Shown here piece by piece: positions 41,697 through 50,968 of a stretch of DNA of 64,000 nucleotides. The notes beneath the pieces were generated by a model. It saw nothing but the letters and a program-made list of their open reading frames with translations, searched no databases and had not been told where the DNA came from. The DNA is from CAXBDP01 sp963974465. GTDB lineage: Bacteria; Bacteroidota; Bacteroidia; Cytophagales; Cyclobacteriaceae. The position numbers were made by a program, and so were the translations under genes. The stretch lies in NCBI GenBank assembly GCA_049340005.1, contig JBMPIY010000002.1, one strand, 5' to 3'. How positions within the stretch are numbered: position 1 is the first letter of the stretch; each line of letters begins with the position of its first letter.

Positions 41697-43595
41697 TTAT
41701 TTTATTGCTCCTTCAATTATTTCATCTACAATTAGCGGATCAAGCAAGGTTGATGTATCTCCTAAGCTACTAGTTTCTCCTTCAGCAATCTTGCGCAAAA
41801 TTCTTCTCATTATTTTTCCCGATCGAGTTTTTGGCAGGCCATTTACAAATTGAATTTTATCCGGCTTAGCAATTTTACCAATCTCAGCCACAATAGTTTG
41901 AACAATTTCGGATCTCAAATTATCCTCAGAATTTGGCTTATCTCGAGTGATCACAAAAGCATAAATTCCCTGACCTTTGATGTCATGCGGATATCCGACC
42001 ACTGCAGATTCTGCAACATGCTTATTTTGGTTGATGGCATTTTCAATTTCCGCGGTTCCAAATCGGTGACCAGATACATTTATCACATCATCTACACGTC
42101 CAATAATTCGATATTGGCCTTCGGCATTTCTTTTGGCACCATCGCCTGTGAAGTAATAATTTTTATAAGTGCTAAAATAAGTCAACTTACATCTTTCATG
42201 ATCGCCCCAAGTGGTGCGCAAAAGTGAAGGCCAAGGAAACTTCATAGCTAAATATCCTTCAACCTCATTTTCGGTAATTTCCTTCCCATCAGCATCTAAT
42301 AAAACAGGCTGTATGCCAGGAAGCGGGAGGGTGGCGTGGCAAGGCTTTTGGGGTGTTACTCCAGCGAGTGAGGTGATCATTATTCCTCCAGTTTCAGTTT
42401 GCCACCAAGTATCTACAATCGGGCATTGCTCTTTTCCTACATTTATGTTGTACCAATTCCATGCTTCTTCATTTATAGGCTCGCCTACTGTTCCCAATGT
42501 TTTGAGCGAATCCAAACTATACGAAAGCACATGGTCTTCGCCTGCTGCCATTAATGAGCGAATAGCTGTTGGCGCCGTGTAGAAAATATTGACACCCCAT
42601 TTATCTACTACTTGCCAGAATCTGCCTGGATCAGGATAGCTTGGCACTCCTTCGAACATCACAGTGGTAGCTCCAGCCAACAAAGGGCCATATACCAGAT
42701 AAGTGTGCCCTGTAATCCAGCCTACATCAGCCGTACACCAGAATATATCGCTCTCTTCATATTGGAATACATTTCGGAAAGAGTATTCTGCATAAACCAT
42801 ATACCCACCACAAGTGTGAACAACTCCTTTTGGCTTGCCAGTAGATCCAGAAGTATAGAGAATAAACAAATTATCCTCCGTATCCATTATTTCTGCCGGA
42901 CAGTCTTTGCTAATTCCCTCTAATTCTTCGTGCAACCAAAAGTCTCTGCCTTCGACCATATTCACTGCCCAGCCAACTCTTTCAACTACCATAACTTTCT
43001 TCACAGATGGGCATCTTTCCAGTGCTTCATCTACCACCCGCTTTACGGGAATTTGCTTTGTGCCTCTATTCAATCCATCTGAGGTGAACACGAAATTGGC
43101 TTCAGCATCTTGGATTCTATCTGCTAAGGCATGGGCTGAAAAACCCGCAAATACAACTGAATGGATAGCGCCAATTCTAGCACAAGCCAATACAGAAAAA
43201 GCCAACTCAGGAATCATCGGCATATAAAGGCAAACTCTGTCGCCCTTTTGGACTCCATGCTTTTTCATCACGTTTGCGATTTGGCAAACACGCTCATGAA
43301 GTTCTTTGTAAGTAAATCTGATATATTTCTCTTTAGGATCATTTGGCTCCCAAATCAATGCAAGCTTGTTCCCACGAGTTTTTAAATGCCTATCGATACA
43401 ATTTTCGGTGATATTGAATTTTCCATTGATGAACCATTTTACATTCGGCCCTTCGAAATCCCATTCAAGCGTTTTATCCCATTTTTTTCTCCAATAAAAA
43501 CTTTCAGCTATTTCATTCCAAAAGCCTTCTGGGTTTTTCACGCTCTTATCATATGCTTCTTGATATTCCTCGTATGTCCTAATTGTATTCATCAT
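41697..43595 (-). CDS. acs: Acetyl-CoA synthetase (AMP-forming)
   Basis: This enzyme activates acetate to acetyl-CoA via acetyl-AMP. It is 632 residues. ANL-superfamily motifs include the P-loop-like YTSGSTGKPKGVVHT, DVGWITGHTYLVYGPL, DTWWQTETGGIMI, the ADP-binding YYFTGDGAKRN and RVDDVINVSGHRFGTAEIE. The C-terminal PKTRSGKIMRRIL contains the catalytic Lys that is acetylated as a control in other bacteria. Two ATGs lie side by side (43595 and 43592). It is a single-gene unit preceded by the dnaN terminator. Confidence 0.97.
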   Translation of the reverse strand: MMNTIRTYEEYQEAYDKSVKNPEGFWNEIAESFYWRKKWDKTLEWDFEGPNVKWFINGKFNITENCIDRHLKTRGNKLALIWEPNDPKEKYIRFTYKELHERVCQIANVMKKHGVQKGDRVCLYMPMIPELAFSVLACARIGAIHSVVFAGFSAHALADRIQDAEANFVFTSDGLNRGTKQIPVKRVVDEALERCPSVKKVMVVERVGWAVNMVEGRDFWLHEELEGISKDCPAEIMDTEDNLFILYTSGSTGKPKGVVHTCGGYMVYAEYSFRNVFQYEESDIFWCTADVGWITGHTYLVYGPLLAGATTVMFEGVPSYPDPGRFWQVVDKWGVNIFYTAPTAIRSLMAAGEDHVLSYSLDSLKTLGTVGEPINEEAWNWYNINVGKEQCPIVDTWWQTETGGIMITSLAGVTPQKPCHATLPLPGIQPVLLDADGKEITENEVEGYLAMKFPWPSLLRTTWGDHERCKLTYFSTYKNYYFTGDGAKRNAEGQYRIIGRVDDVINVSGHRFGTAEIENAINQNKHVAESAVVGYPHDIKGQGIYAFVITRDKPNSEDNLRSEIVQTIVAEIGKIAKPDKIQFVNGLPKTRSGKIMRRILRKIAEGETSSLGDTSTLLDPLIVDEIIEGAIK

Positions 43596-43712
43596 AGTAA
43601 TGGAAAATATGGATTTAGATTGATTTATGAACTGTGCAAAAAAGCTTCAAAATTCATTTCTACACTACACCTTCATATTGATTATCATATTAGCAGAAAA
43701 TCGGAAGTAAAA

Positions 43713-43742
43713 CAAAAAAAGTCCCAATTAAGGGACTTTTTG
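43713..43742 (-). terminator. Intrinsic terminator after dnaN (bidirectional structure)
   Basis: AAGTCCC and GGGACTT form a stem (extending into flanking A/T pairs) around a 6-base loop. It has A runs on the left and T runs on the right, so both strands end in a T tract. It begins about 28 bases after the dnaN stop on the minus strand and precedes the acs start. Confidence 0.88.
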
Positions 43743-43769
43743 AAGGTTGATTGGTATAAATATTTTTTC

Positions 43770-44897
43770 TTATGATCCGTAGTTGGAAAGCATTACAGGC
43801 ATTACGAGCATCAGAATGTCTTCTGCATCGTCTTTGGTTGTTGGTACAATTAAGCCTGCTCTATTTGGTTTGCCCAAGCTAAGTTTCACTTCTTTAGAAT
43901 CTAAGTTGTTTAGCATTTCCACAAGGAATCTCGCGTTGAAACCGATTTGGATATCTTCGCCAGTATGGTCGCAGCTAATACGTTCTTGAGCTTCATTTGA
44001 AAAATCTAAATCTTCAGCCGAAATCTGCATTTCGCTACCAGTGATCTTTAAGCGTACTTGGTGAGTAGTCTTATTCGCATAGATTGCAATACGACGTAGT
44101 GAACTTAAGAAAGAAGCTTTTTCCAATATAATGTGGTTGTTATTATCTCCTGGTATTACATTTTCGTAATCTGGAAAACGCTCATCTATCAATCGGCAAA
44201 TCATGCGGATATTTCCAAAGCTGAAAAATGCATGTGAGCCATTGAATTCCATATCTACATCCAAATTTTCAGCTGGCAATGTTGCTCTCAGTAAATTCAG
44301 CGCTTTGCGAGGAATAATGATAGACATATTGGTATCTGAGGTAACATCTACTCTGCGATAGCGGATAAGACGATGCCCATCGGTTGCTACAAAGGTTATG
44401 TTGGTATCAGAGAAATTTACATAAACACCTGTCATCGCTGGACGAAGCTCATCATTGCTAGTAGCGAAAATCGTATTGCCAATTGCGCTAGCTAATAAAT
44501 CGGTAGATAGCTTCACATTGAAGCCATTATCTACTTTTGGCACTTTCGGAAAATCAGTGGCATTTTCACCAGCCAATTTATAGCGACCATTATCTGAGCT
44601 AATTTCAATGCTATAGGTCTCATCGTCTATAGTAAATGTTACCGGCTGCTCTGGTAAGTTCTTGAGAGTGTCCATCAAAATTCGCGCAGGCACTGCAATA
44701 TTTCCGTTTTCTTTTGCCTCCACGCCCATTTGGGTAGTCATGGAAGTTTGCAAATCAGAAGCTGTTACCGTCAAAAGGCCGTCTTCGATTTCGAAAAGGA
44801 AATTCTCAAGAATAGGAACTACTGGGTTGGTGGTAATTACACCATTTATGGATTGCAATTGCTTAAGCAACGCGACTGATGATACTATAAACTTCAT
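43770..44897 (-). CDS. dnaN: DNA polymerase III beta sliding clamp
   Basis: This is the ring-shaped processivity clamp of the replicative polymerase. It is 375 residues with three repeated clamp domains. The start is MKFIVSSVALLKQLQSINGVI, with TVTASDLQTSMTTQMGV in domain I, FVATDGHRLIRYRR in domain II and the ending LMLVMPVML. The C-terminal MPVML-type segment forms the peptide-binding pocket. No dnaA or recF is adjacent, so the classical dnaA-dnaN-recF origin arrangement is absent here. It is a single-gene unit with its own terminator and contains no GCGGGAGG octamer. Confidence 0.97.
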   Translation of the reverse strand: MKFIVSSVALLKQLQSINGVITTNPVVPILENFLFEIEDGLLTVTASDLQTSMTTQMGVEAKENGNIAVPARILMDTLKNLPEQPVTFTIDDETYSIEISSDNGRYKLAGENATDFPKVPKVDNGFNVKLSTDLLASAIGNTIFATSNDELRPAMTGVYVNFSDTNITFVATDGHRLIRYRRVDVTSDTNMSIIIPRKALNLLRATLPAENLDVDMEFNGSHAFFSFGNIRMICRLIDERFPDYENVIPGDNNNHIILEKASFLSSLRRIAIYANKTTHQVRLKITGSEMQISAEDLDFSNEAQERISCDHTGEDIQIGFNARFLVEMLNNLDSKEVKLSLGKPNRAGLIVPTTKDDAEDILMLVMPVMLSNYGS

Positions 44898-45038
44898 TAT
44901 CTATTGATGGCTTTTGGTTCGTGTGAAACAAATATGGGTAAATTTAAAAATAAACATCAAAATATAAGCAGTTTATTGCAAATGAGATTTTCAATTTATG
45001 TTTTCAGCATGATTTCGAGCAAATAAATAAGCAATATA

Positions 45039-45962
45039 TCAATTGCTGGGTCCATGCAAAATGGGCAATAATCTTGGTCTGCTTATCAAAAAGTAATCTT
45101 CCTCACCTAGAATTTCACCTAAGTAAAACCTTGGATCTTCTGGCAAATCATAAAACTTCAATTGAATACTTTTTTCCTCTGATAAATCATCCAATGTCAA
45201 TTCAGCCATTGGCATAGTCAAATATTGTTGTACTTTTTCGTTTTGATTGTATGGCACCCAAACATCAGCATATAAACCATTCAGGTTTCTCATGAAATTC
45301 CTGATTTCTTCTTCATCCAATTCGCCATTTTCTTTACTTCGAAAGGCGCCTGCTTCATAAGCTATTGTAAATGAATTTGCCAAATCTTGCTTAATGGCTG
45401 TGACTGTAAATGTGCGCAAACTACCTTCGGTACCTCTATACAATGTTCGATCACGCCATTCATAAGGCCCTAATTCATAAATACTTGTAAGGTAGCTATC
45501 GTAGCCGGGCACAAAAGTGGCGTATATTTCACCTCCCGCTTCTATCAAAGATTGGGTTCGAGTGGCATTCCCGCCAGCTTTGAAAGCCTGAATCAACTCA
45601 TCACCATTATAAACTTCTACATTCACCCAATTGGACACTTCATCTTTTAACAATTCTACTTCACTTTCTCCCAAGGTTCTTCTAACCTGCTGTCTCAAAA
45701 GAATCGCTTTCAAATTCACTTCCCAGCTTTTTTCGATTGGCCATCTATCATCCACCTTCCATACTCCCTCTTGCTCAGAAAGTACTATCGTTGTGTCATT
45801 TTTGGTAAGTCTAATGTGTGTAATAGCGGCTGTATCGGCAACTGCAAACTGCATGTTGGCTTGATTGCTTTGATTTGATGAAAATGGATTAAGCCAGAAA
45901 ATTATATTGGCAAAAACCAAGAGCACTAATATGAAAGTCAATATTTTATTCTTGCGTGCCAT
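45039..45962 (-). CDS. DUF4340-like protein linked to the Gld ABC transporter
   Basis: This is a 307-residue protein with a single N-terminal membrane anchor (residues about 7-26, ILTFILVLLVFANIIFWLNPF) and a periplasmic domain. The pattern TAAITHIRLTKNDTTIVLSEQEGVWKVDDRWPI resembles DUF4340, a family often following gldG-like genes. The function is unknown. It shares one base with the gldG start region (45962), so it is surely co-expressed with gldA-gldF-gldG and probably works with that ABC system in the envelope. An octamer lies at 45532-45539. Confidence 0.7.
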   Translation of the reverse strand: MARKNKILTFILVLLVFANIIFWLNPFSSNQSNQANMQFAVADTAAITHIRLTKNDTTIVLSEQEGVWKVDDRWPIEKSWEVNLKAILLRQQVRRTLGESEVELLKDEVSNWVNVEVYNGDELIQAFKAGGNATRTQSLIEAGGEIYATFVPGYDSYLTSIYELGPYEWRDRTLYRGTEGSLRTFTVTAIKQDLANSFTIAYEAGAFRSKENGELDEEEIRNFMRNLNGLYADVWVPYNQNEKVQQYLTMPMAELTLDDLSEEKSIQLKFYDLPEDPRFYLGEILGEEDYFLISRPRLLPILHGPSN

Positions 45963-47647
45963 TAGCGTCTATATTTTGCTCGATAAAATAATTGCCAAAC
46001 AACACCAAAAATCAAAACGAAAAACAGCGGGAGGGCTATGTTCAATACTTGCCAAAGTGTTTTTTCCTGTTCGGCCTTCACCCGATCTAGCGGGCGTATT
46101 TGTACTGTTTTGTTGCGCGCCAAAATTAAATTTTGCTCATCGAGCATATACTGCAATACATTAATTATAAAATCGCCATTGGCAAATTGTTGGTTATCAT
46201 AAGGATCGAAACCTACTGGGAAAGCCTGATTCGTTTGTACACTTTTTTCATTTCGCACAAAATCTCCATCTGCCACCACCAAAACTTGACTTGGAAAACC
46301 ATCTCCTCTAAACTCAGTAGTATCTACCAAATCGGGTAAAAAGCGATTTTTAAAAAGGGAACTGAATGAGCCTTCAAGCAAATAGCCAACAGCTTTTGTT
46401 CCACTTTGAAAATCACTCGGAGTAAGGTCGCGTACATCGTTAATTCGAACCTGAGCTGGTGCAGTAATTACTCGAGTATATGGCGAAGTCATCAATAGCG
46501 GATGCTTTTTAATTCCATCTGCTCTTACGGTATCCATACTACTAACAAAACGTGTCCAAACTGCATCGAGATTACGAACCGTCGGGTGGTTAGCAAAGTT
46601 GTTGATAACGGGATAAAAAGGCCAGGGCATCAGTCGGATATCGGGTCTGTCGCCAAAATTACCAGTGACGACAGGGTAAAAACCGCTATTGATATCTTGA
46701 ATATAATTTCCGTTTATTCGAACGCCATATTTAAATAGCAAATCATCTAAATTCAAGTCCACAGCAATGGCAAAATTATTCTGCTCGGCATTGGTCGCAG
46801 AGTCCATATTCACATAGAGCGAGTTCAAAAAAAAGAGCAATTTACCGCCACTCATTAAGAATTGATCAAGCTTGTACTTATCAGCTTCAGTGAATTTATC
46901 CTTTGGCCCTGCTACAATCAACGCATCAAAACCGATAACTTTCGGTCTATCGCTTAGTCTCATTCGGAATACATCATAGCGATCGTTTAGCAAGCCAGTA
47001 AGTCCAGCAATATCCAGAGAATCCCATTCATTATGCCCTTGCACTATGCCAATCCGCTTTTTAGCTGGCCTTGACAATTGCTGAATTGCAGCTGCTAATT
47101 CATATTCAACACCTTCAATGGATTGATTAAGAGCTTCCTCCGCAGATCCCATACGGCCGCCTTTAAGGAAATTAACGCCCACTTCCTCTCCTCGATATGT
47201 CACAATGGCTCCAGGAAATACTCGTCTCTGTACTTGCTGTGCATTTTCAGTCGCAAAAACATCAGTAGGTGGAATTCCCTTTTCTGCAAGTTTCTGAATA
47301 AATTCATTTCTAGCTATTTCGCTGCTTGTTTTATTTGGGTCGATAATTCTATAGGTCAATCCACTAGCAGATTGATGTTTGAACTCCTCCAAAGTCTCAA
47401 TAATGGCTTTTCTCAATCGGATAAAACCAGGCGGGAGGTCGCCATCTAAATACAGTTCGACATATATTTCTTCGGTGGTTTCCTCAAGTAAATTCTCGGT
47501 AGTTGGCGATAAAGTATAACGCTTCTCCTCTGTAAGGTCTAATCGAAAAAAGTAATCATTCCCAAACAAACCCAATAAGCTCAAAGTGGCAAGCAATATC
47601 CCAAGCCCAAGGTAATCTGTCAGTTTTTTGCTTTCCCAGTTTACCAT
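45962..47647 (-). CDS. gldG: Gliding motility-associated ABC transporter component GldG
   Basis: GldG is the auxiliary extracytoplasmic component of the GldAFG ABC transporter of Bacteroidota. It is 561 residues. It has an N-terminal membrane helix (YLGLGILLATLSLLGLF), a large periplasmic domain starting YFFRLDLTEEKRYTLSPTTENLLEETTE, which is the family signature, and a C-terminal helix (NIALPLFFVLIFGVVWQLFYRAKYRR). It overlaps gldF by 7 bases. Two GCGGGAGG octamers occur, both antisense to the gene (46027 and 47431). Confidence 0.92.
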   Translation of the reverse strand: MVNWESKKLTDYLGLGILLATLSLLGLFGNDYFFRLDLTEEKRYTLSPTTENLLEETTEEIYVELYLDGDLPPGFIRLRKAIIETLEEFKHQSASGLTYRIIDPNKTSSEIARNEFIQKLAEKGIPPTDVFATENAQQVQRRVFPGAIVTYRGEEVGVNFLKGGRMGSAEEALNQSIEGVEYELAAAIQQLSRPAKKRIGIVQGHNEWDSLDIAGLTGLLNDRYDVFRMRLSDRPKVIGFDALIVAGPKDKFTEADKYKLDQFLMSGGKLLFFLNSLYVNMDSATNAEQNNFAIAVDLNLDDLLFKYGVRINGNYIQDINSGFYPVVTGNFGDRPDIRLMPWPFYPVINNFANHPTVRNLDAVWTRFVSSMDTVRADGIKKHPLLMTSPYTRVITAPAQVRINDVRDLTPSDFQSGTKAVGYLLEGSFSSLFKNRFLPDLVDTTEFRGDGFPSQVLVVADGDFVRNEKSVQTNQAFPVGFDPYDNQQFANGDFIINVLQYMLDEQNLILARNKTVQIRPLDRVKAEQEKTLWQVLNIALPLFFVLIFGVVWQLFYRAKYRR

Positions 47648-48369
47648 TTTCTAGAGGATATTTTCATCTTGGTGAGAAATAGAAAAAGCAAAATGGTGCA
47701 TATGAAATAGTAAATATCACGTGAATCCAAAAGGCCTTTGCTCATGGCTTCGTAATGATACAAAATACCTATTCGCTCCATCATATAAGCAGCACTTCCT
47801 GATAAACTCATGCGAGACAAACCATCGAAGCCTGCATAGATCAAAAAACATAAAAATGCGCCTAAGAGAAAGGCTAATATCTGATTCTCGGTAAGCGATG
47901 ATGCGAACAATCCTGTAGCGCAGAACACTGCTGCTAACAAAAATAATCCTATATATGAACCCGTAACTCCTGCTGAATCTATATTGCCGACAGGGTTGCC
48001 CAAGGCATACACACTGTAATAATAAATAAGGGTAGGAATTAATGCCACCAAAATGATAATGATGCCTGCAAAGTATTTGCCCACAATAATATCCCAATCC
48101 CTAAGTGGCTTAGTAAGCAGCAACTCCATTGTTCCACCTTTATTTTCTTCAGCAAAAAGCCTCATCGTAATGGCTGGAACAAGGAACAAAAATATATAAG
48201 GCCCAAATGTAAACAGCGTGCTCATATCAGCATAACCGTAGCTTAGAACTGCAGTATCAGGGAAAACCCACATGAGCAATCCGGTAACAACCAAGAAGAT
48301 TCCAAGCACCAAATAAGCAGCAATTGAGCTGAAAAAAGCATTGAGTTCTTTGGCTAATATCCTCCTCAT
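47641..48369 (-). CDS. gldF: Gliding motility-associated ABC transporter permease GldF
   Basis: GldF is an ABC-2-type permease of 242 residues with about six membrane segments. It begins MRRILAKELNAFFSSIAAYLVLGIFLVVTGLLMWVFPDT. It contains LFAEENKGGTMELLLTKPLRDWDIIVGKYFAG, the coupling-region signature of this permease group. It overlaps gldA by 4 bases and gldG by 7. In Flavobacterium johnsoniae GldA, GldF and GldG are needed for gliding, but other gliding bacteria lack them, so a role here is probable rather than certain. Confidence 0.92.
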   Translation of the reverse strand: MRRILAKELNAFFSSIAAYLVLGIFLVVTGLLMWVFPDTAVLSYGYADMSTLFTFGPYIFLFLVPAITMRLFAEENKGGTMELLLTKPLRDWDIIVGKYFAGIIIILVALIPTLIYYYSVYALGNPVGNIDSAGVTGSYIGLFLLAAVFCATGLFASSLTENQILAFLLGAFLCFLIYAGFDGLSRMSLSGSAAYMMERIGILYHYEAMSKGLLDSRDIYYFICTILLFLFLTKMKISSRKW

Positions 48370-49289
48370 TTATCCGATTTTTTGGTTAATTGAGTGAATA
48401 TTTCTTCCAATGAATTTTTCTGAACTTGGAGACCAAGTAATTCTAGTTTGGCTTCGCTTGCATATTGAAAAATTGCCGAGCGAGGATCCACATCTTTACT
48501 GCAATACAATCTGATTTTACTCTTGCTCTCAAACTCTATTTCAGAAATACCATCGATTCTCATAAGAACTTCTACAGCTGGCACATCAGAAAATTCCACA
48601 ATGAGCACCATTCCTTTTTCCGACTTGCTTTTGAGTTCATCGACTGTGCCGCTGCCAACAATTTTACCTTTATTGATAATGACGACATCTTCACAAAGCG
48701 CTTCTACTTCTTGCATTATGTGTGTGGAAAGCAATACAGTTTTGTCCAAACTTAGATGCTTTATCAAATTACGGATTTCGGTGATTTGGTTGGGATCCAA
48801 GCCCGATGTAGGTTCGTCTAAGATGATCACATCTGGCTCGTGAATGAGAGCTTGAGCTAAACCTACTCGCTGCTTGTAACCTTTGGAAAGTTTCCCAATT
48901 TTCTTTTTCTGCTCAGGCATTAGCCCACACAAATCCATCATTTCACCTACTCTTTGCTTGAGTTTCCTCCCGCTCAATTCGTATAAGCCACCGCAAAAAC
49001 GTAGAAATTCCGCAATATACATCTCTGAATAAAGCGGATTTTGTTCGGCCAAATAGCCTGTAATCTTTCTAATAGCAAGGGAATTACTTCTCACATCCAT
49101 TCCATTTACATACACAGTACCTTGGCTTGGCGGTATGTATCCGGTGGCGATTTTCATAGTGGTAGATTTCCCTGCACCATTTGGCCCCAAAAAGCCCAAT
49201 ATTCGGCCTTCGGTCACTTCAAAGCTTAGGTCATCTAACGCTTTCTGATCATCATACATTTTGGTAAGATTTTCAACCCTTACAGACAT
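48366..49289 (-). CDS. gldA: Gliding motility-associated ABC transporter ATPase GldA
   Basis: GldA is an ABC transporter ATPase of 307 residues. It has Walker A GPNGAGKS near residues 34-41, the Q-loop at LAEQNPLYSEMY, the signature LSKGYKQRVGLAQALIHEPDVIILDEPTSGLDPNQ (C motif and Walker B) and the switch His in LLSTHIMQEVEALC. It has a C-terminal extension of about 85 residues, as usual for ABC-2 type ATPases. It follows the SDR gene by 4 bases and overlaps gldF by 4. The octamer at 48966-48973 encodes Ser-Gly-Arg. Confidence 0.93.
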   Translation of the reverse strand: MSVRVENLTKMYDDQKALDDLSFEVTEGRILGFLGPNGAGKSTTMKIATGYIPPSQGTVYVNGMDVRSNSLAIRKITGYLAEQNPLYSEMYIAEFLRFCGGLYELSGRKLKQRVGEMMDLCGLMPEQKKKIGKLSKGYKQRVGLAQALIHEPDVIILDEPTSGLDPNQITEIRNLIKHLSLDKTVLLSTHIMQEVEALCEDVVIINKGKIVGSGTVDELKSKSEKGMVLIVEFSDVPAVEVLMRIDGISEIEFESKSKIRLYCSKDVDPRSAIFQYASEAKLELLGLQVQKNSLEEIFTQLTKKSDK

Positions 49290-49293
49290 AGGC

Positions 49294-49989
49294 TTATTTT
49301 CCTTTTGGTCTAAGTGGTCTTACCTCCAATTCGACTGGATGATAGTTTTCAGAAGTTTGCAACACATAAATAATGCTCTCTGCAACATCTTCCGCACGCA
49401 TCATATTCTCATTAGCATTCACCGATTCGATCGGATCAAAGAAGTTTGTATTCACAGAACCAGGATTGATGGTAGTCACTTTGATCCCGGATTTTCTAAG
49501 CTCCTTAAACATCGATTGTGAAATACCTCTTACTGCGAATTTGGTTCCACAATAACCTGCCATACCTTCTATACCTGTAGTACCCGCAATAGAAGCAATA
49601 TTGACGATATGCCCAGCTTCCATTACCTTCATTTGTGGTATTATCACTTTAGAGCAATAAAAAAGGCCATGGACATTTGTACGGAACATTTCTTCCCAAA
49701 GGCCAATTTCCATTTCCTCAAATGTTGACTCATAGCCTAAGCCCGCATTATTTACCAAAATATGGCAAGGCATATCCAATTTGCTTGATGTAGCTTTCCA
49801 TGCTGCATTCACTTGCTCAAAGTTACCTACATCTACTTGGAAAAAATGAAAGTTTGGATTTTCAATCTCAGGCTCAGTTCTTCCCCAACCAGCTACAATT
49901 ACTCCTTTTTCTAAAAGAGCCTTTACAGTCGCCAGTCCTATTCCTTTTGATACCCCTGTTACTACGGCGAGCTTATTTTTTAATTTCAT
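49294..49989 (-). CDS. Short-chain dehydrogenase/reductase
   Basis: This is a 231-residue classical SDR. The NAD(P)-binding TGVSKGIG lies at residues 11-18. NNAGLGYES follows, and the catalytic triad residues are in NIASIAGTTG (Ser) and YCGTKFAV (Tyr and Lys). After the catalytic region is the INPGSVNTNFFDP motif. The C-terminus ends RPLRPKGK. The substrate is unknown; it resembles 3-oxoacyl-ACP-reductase-like proteins, but the genomic context gives no fatty-acid link. It lies between the nucleoside phosphorylase gene (9-base gap) and gldA (4-base gap), so it is in the same transcript. Confidence 0.88.
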   Translation of the reverse strand: MKLKNKLAVVTGVSKGIGLATVKALLEKGVIVAGWGRTEPEIENPNFHFFQVDVGNFEQVNAAWKATSSKLDMPCHILVNNAGLGYESTFEEMEIGLWEEMFRTNVHGLFYCSKVIIPQMKVMEAGHIVNIASIAGTTGIEGMAGYCGTKFAVRGISQSMFKELRKSGIKVTTINPGSVNTNFFDPIESVNANENMMRAEDVAESIIYVLQTSENYHPVELEVRPLRPKGK

Positions 49990-49998
49990 ATTTGTCTA

Positions 49999-50817
49999 TT
50001 AAAGTCTTGCGATTAATTCACGAATAATTTTTGTCATGCCTGGTTCGGCCTTATTTGCCGCACCAATTACATCTTCCAATGATACTTTTTTGATTTTCCC
50101 TTCTACACCCAAATCTGTAATGGCAGAAATAGCGAATACAGGCAATCCCATTTGGCAAGCTACAGTAATCTCTGGAACTGTACTCATACCAACAGCATCT
50201 CCTCCTATAATCCTTAAGTATTTATACTCGGCTGGTGTTTCCAGATTGGGCCCCTTCACTCCTATGTAAACTCCCTCTTGTACTGGTATATTATGCTCTT
50301 TGGCAATCTTATGAGCTTCCGCAATCATTCCCTTGTCGTAAACCTCGCTCATATCTGGAAAGCGCGGCCCAAATTCATTATCATTTGCGCCGCTAAGTGG
50401 ACTCTCAGGAAACAAATCAATTTGGTCATTGATAAACATCAAATCGCTAATTTTATAATCTGGATTTAGGCCTCCACTTGCATTGCTTACCATTAGGCGC
50501 TTGACGCCGAGAAACTTCATCACACGAACTGGAAAAGTAACCTGCTTCATATTATAGCCTTCGTAGTAATGGAAACGTCCTTGCATCGCCATTATAGGCT
50601 TACCTTCTAGTTTGCCGAAAATCAACCTCCCGCTATGGCTTTCTACGGTCGATACCGGGAAATGGGGAATTTCAGTATATGGAAAGGAAATTTCTACTTC
50701 AATTTCTGTAGCTAATGCACCCAAACCTGTTCCTAGGATGATCCCCGTTTCTGGAATAGTTTGAATACGGCTTCTTAAAAATTCAGTCGTTTCTTTTACT
50801 TGATCTATGTATTTCAC
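49999..50817 (-). CDS. Purine-nucleoside phosphorylase (trimeric type)
   Basis: This enzyme cleaves purine nucleosides with phosphate to free base and ribose-1-phosphate in salvage. It is 272 residues of the PNP/MTAP trimeric family. It shows GIILGTGLGALA (phosphate loop), HFPVSTVESHSGRLIFGKLEG, MQGRFHYYEGY, SNASGGLNPDY, GVYIGVKGPNLETPAEYKYLRIIGGDAVGMSTVPE and AISAITDLG. The Asn normally selecting 6-oxopurines falls in this last region (here Asp after Thr), so base preference is uncertain. It is the first gene of the run leading to gldAFG. Confidence 0.93.
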   Translation of the reverse strand: MKYIDQVKETTEFLRSRIQTIPETGIILGTGLGALATEIEVEISFPYTEIPHFPVSTVESHSGRLIFGKLEGKPIMAMQGRFHYYEGYNMKQVTFPVRVMKFLGVKRLMVSNASGGLNPDYKISDLMFINDQIDLFPESPLSGANDNEFGPRFPDMSEVYDKGMIAEAHKIAKEHNIPVQEGVYIGVKGPNLETPAEYKYLRIIGGDAVGMSTVPEITVACQMGLPVFAISAITDLGVEGKIKKVSLEDVIGAANKAEPGMTKIIRELIARL

Positions 50818-50930
50818 TGCTATAAATTTTGGCTAAAGTTAAGGAATAATGAGCTTGTATAAATGGAATTAGAAATCCATATCATTTGGAGGTTAAAATT
50901 TCAATTTACAATTGTAAACCATTCGATTGC

Positions 50931-50963
50931 TTTGATGGTTTTGACATCTTAATGATACATTTG
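50931..50963 (+). promoter_or_regulatory. Candidate promoter giving a leaderless FMN reductase mRNA
   Basis: TTTG (50931-50934), a 21-base spacer and TACATTTG (50956-50963) match the Bacteroidota promoter type with a spacer one or two bases long. The -7 box ends 5 bases before the ATG at 50969, so transcription would start at or within a few bases of the start codon. Confidence 0.5.
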
Positions 50964-50968
50964 CATCC

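Noticed and set aside
44929..44960. Promoter for dnaN
   Set aside because: CATATTTG with TTG 21 bases upstream has a -7 mismatch and an overlong spacer. I could not support it well enough to list.
44898..45038. Replication origin next to dnaN
   Set aside because: The spacer is only 141 bases, lacks a cluster of DnaA-box-like sites that I can see, and dnaA and recF are not adjacent.
47717..48097. 126-codon frame on the minus strand inside gldF
   Set aside because: It is a shifted frame of gldF with implausible composition, and the gldF frame has proper membrane segments and overlaps.
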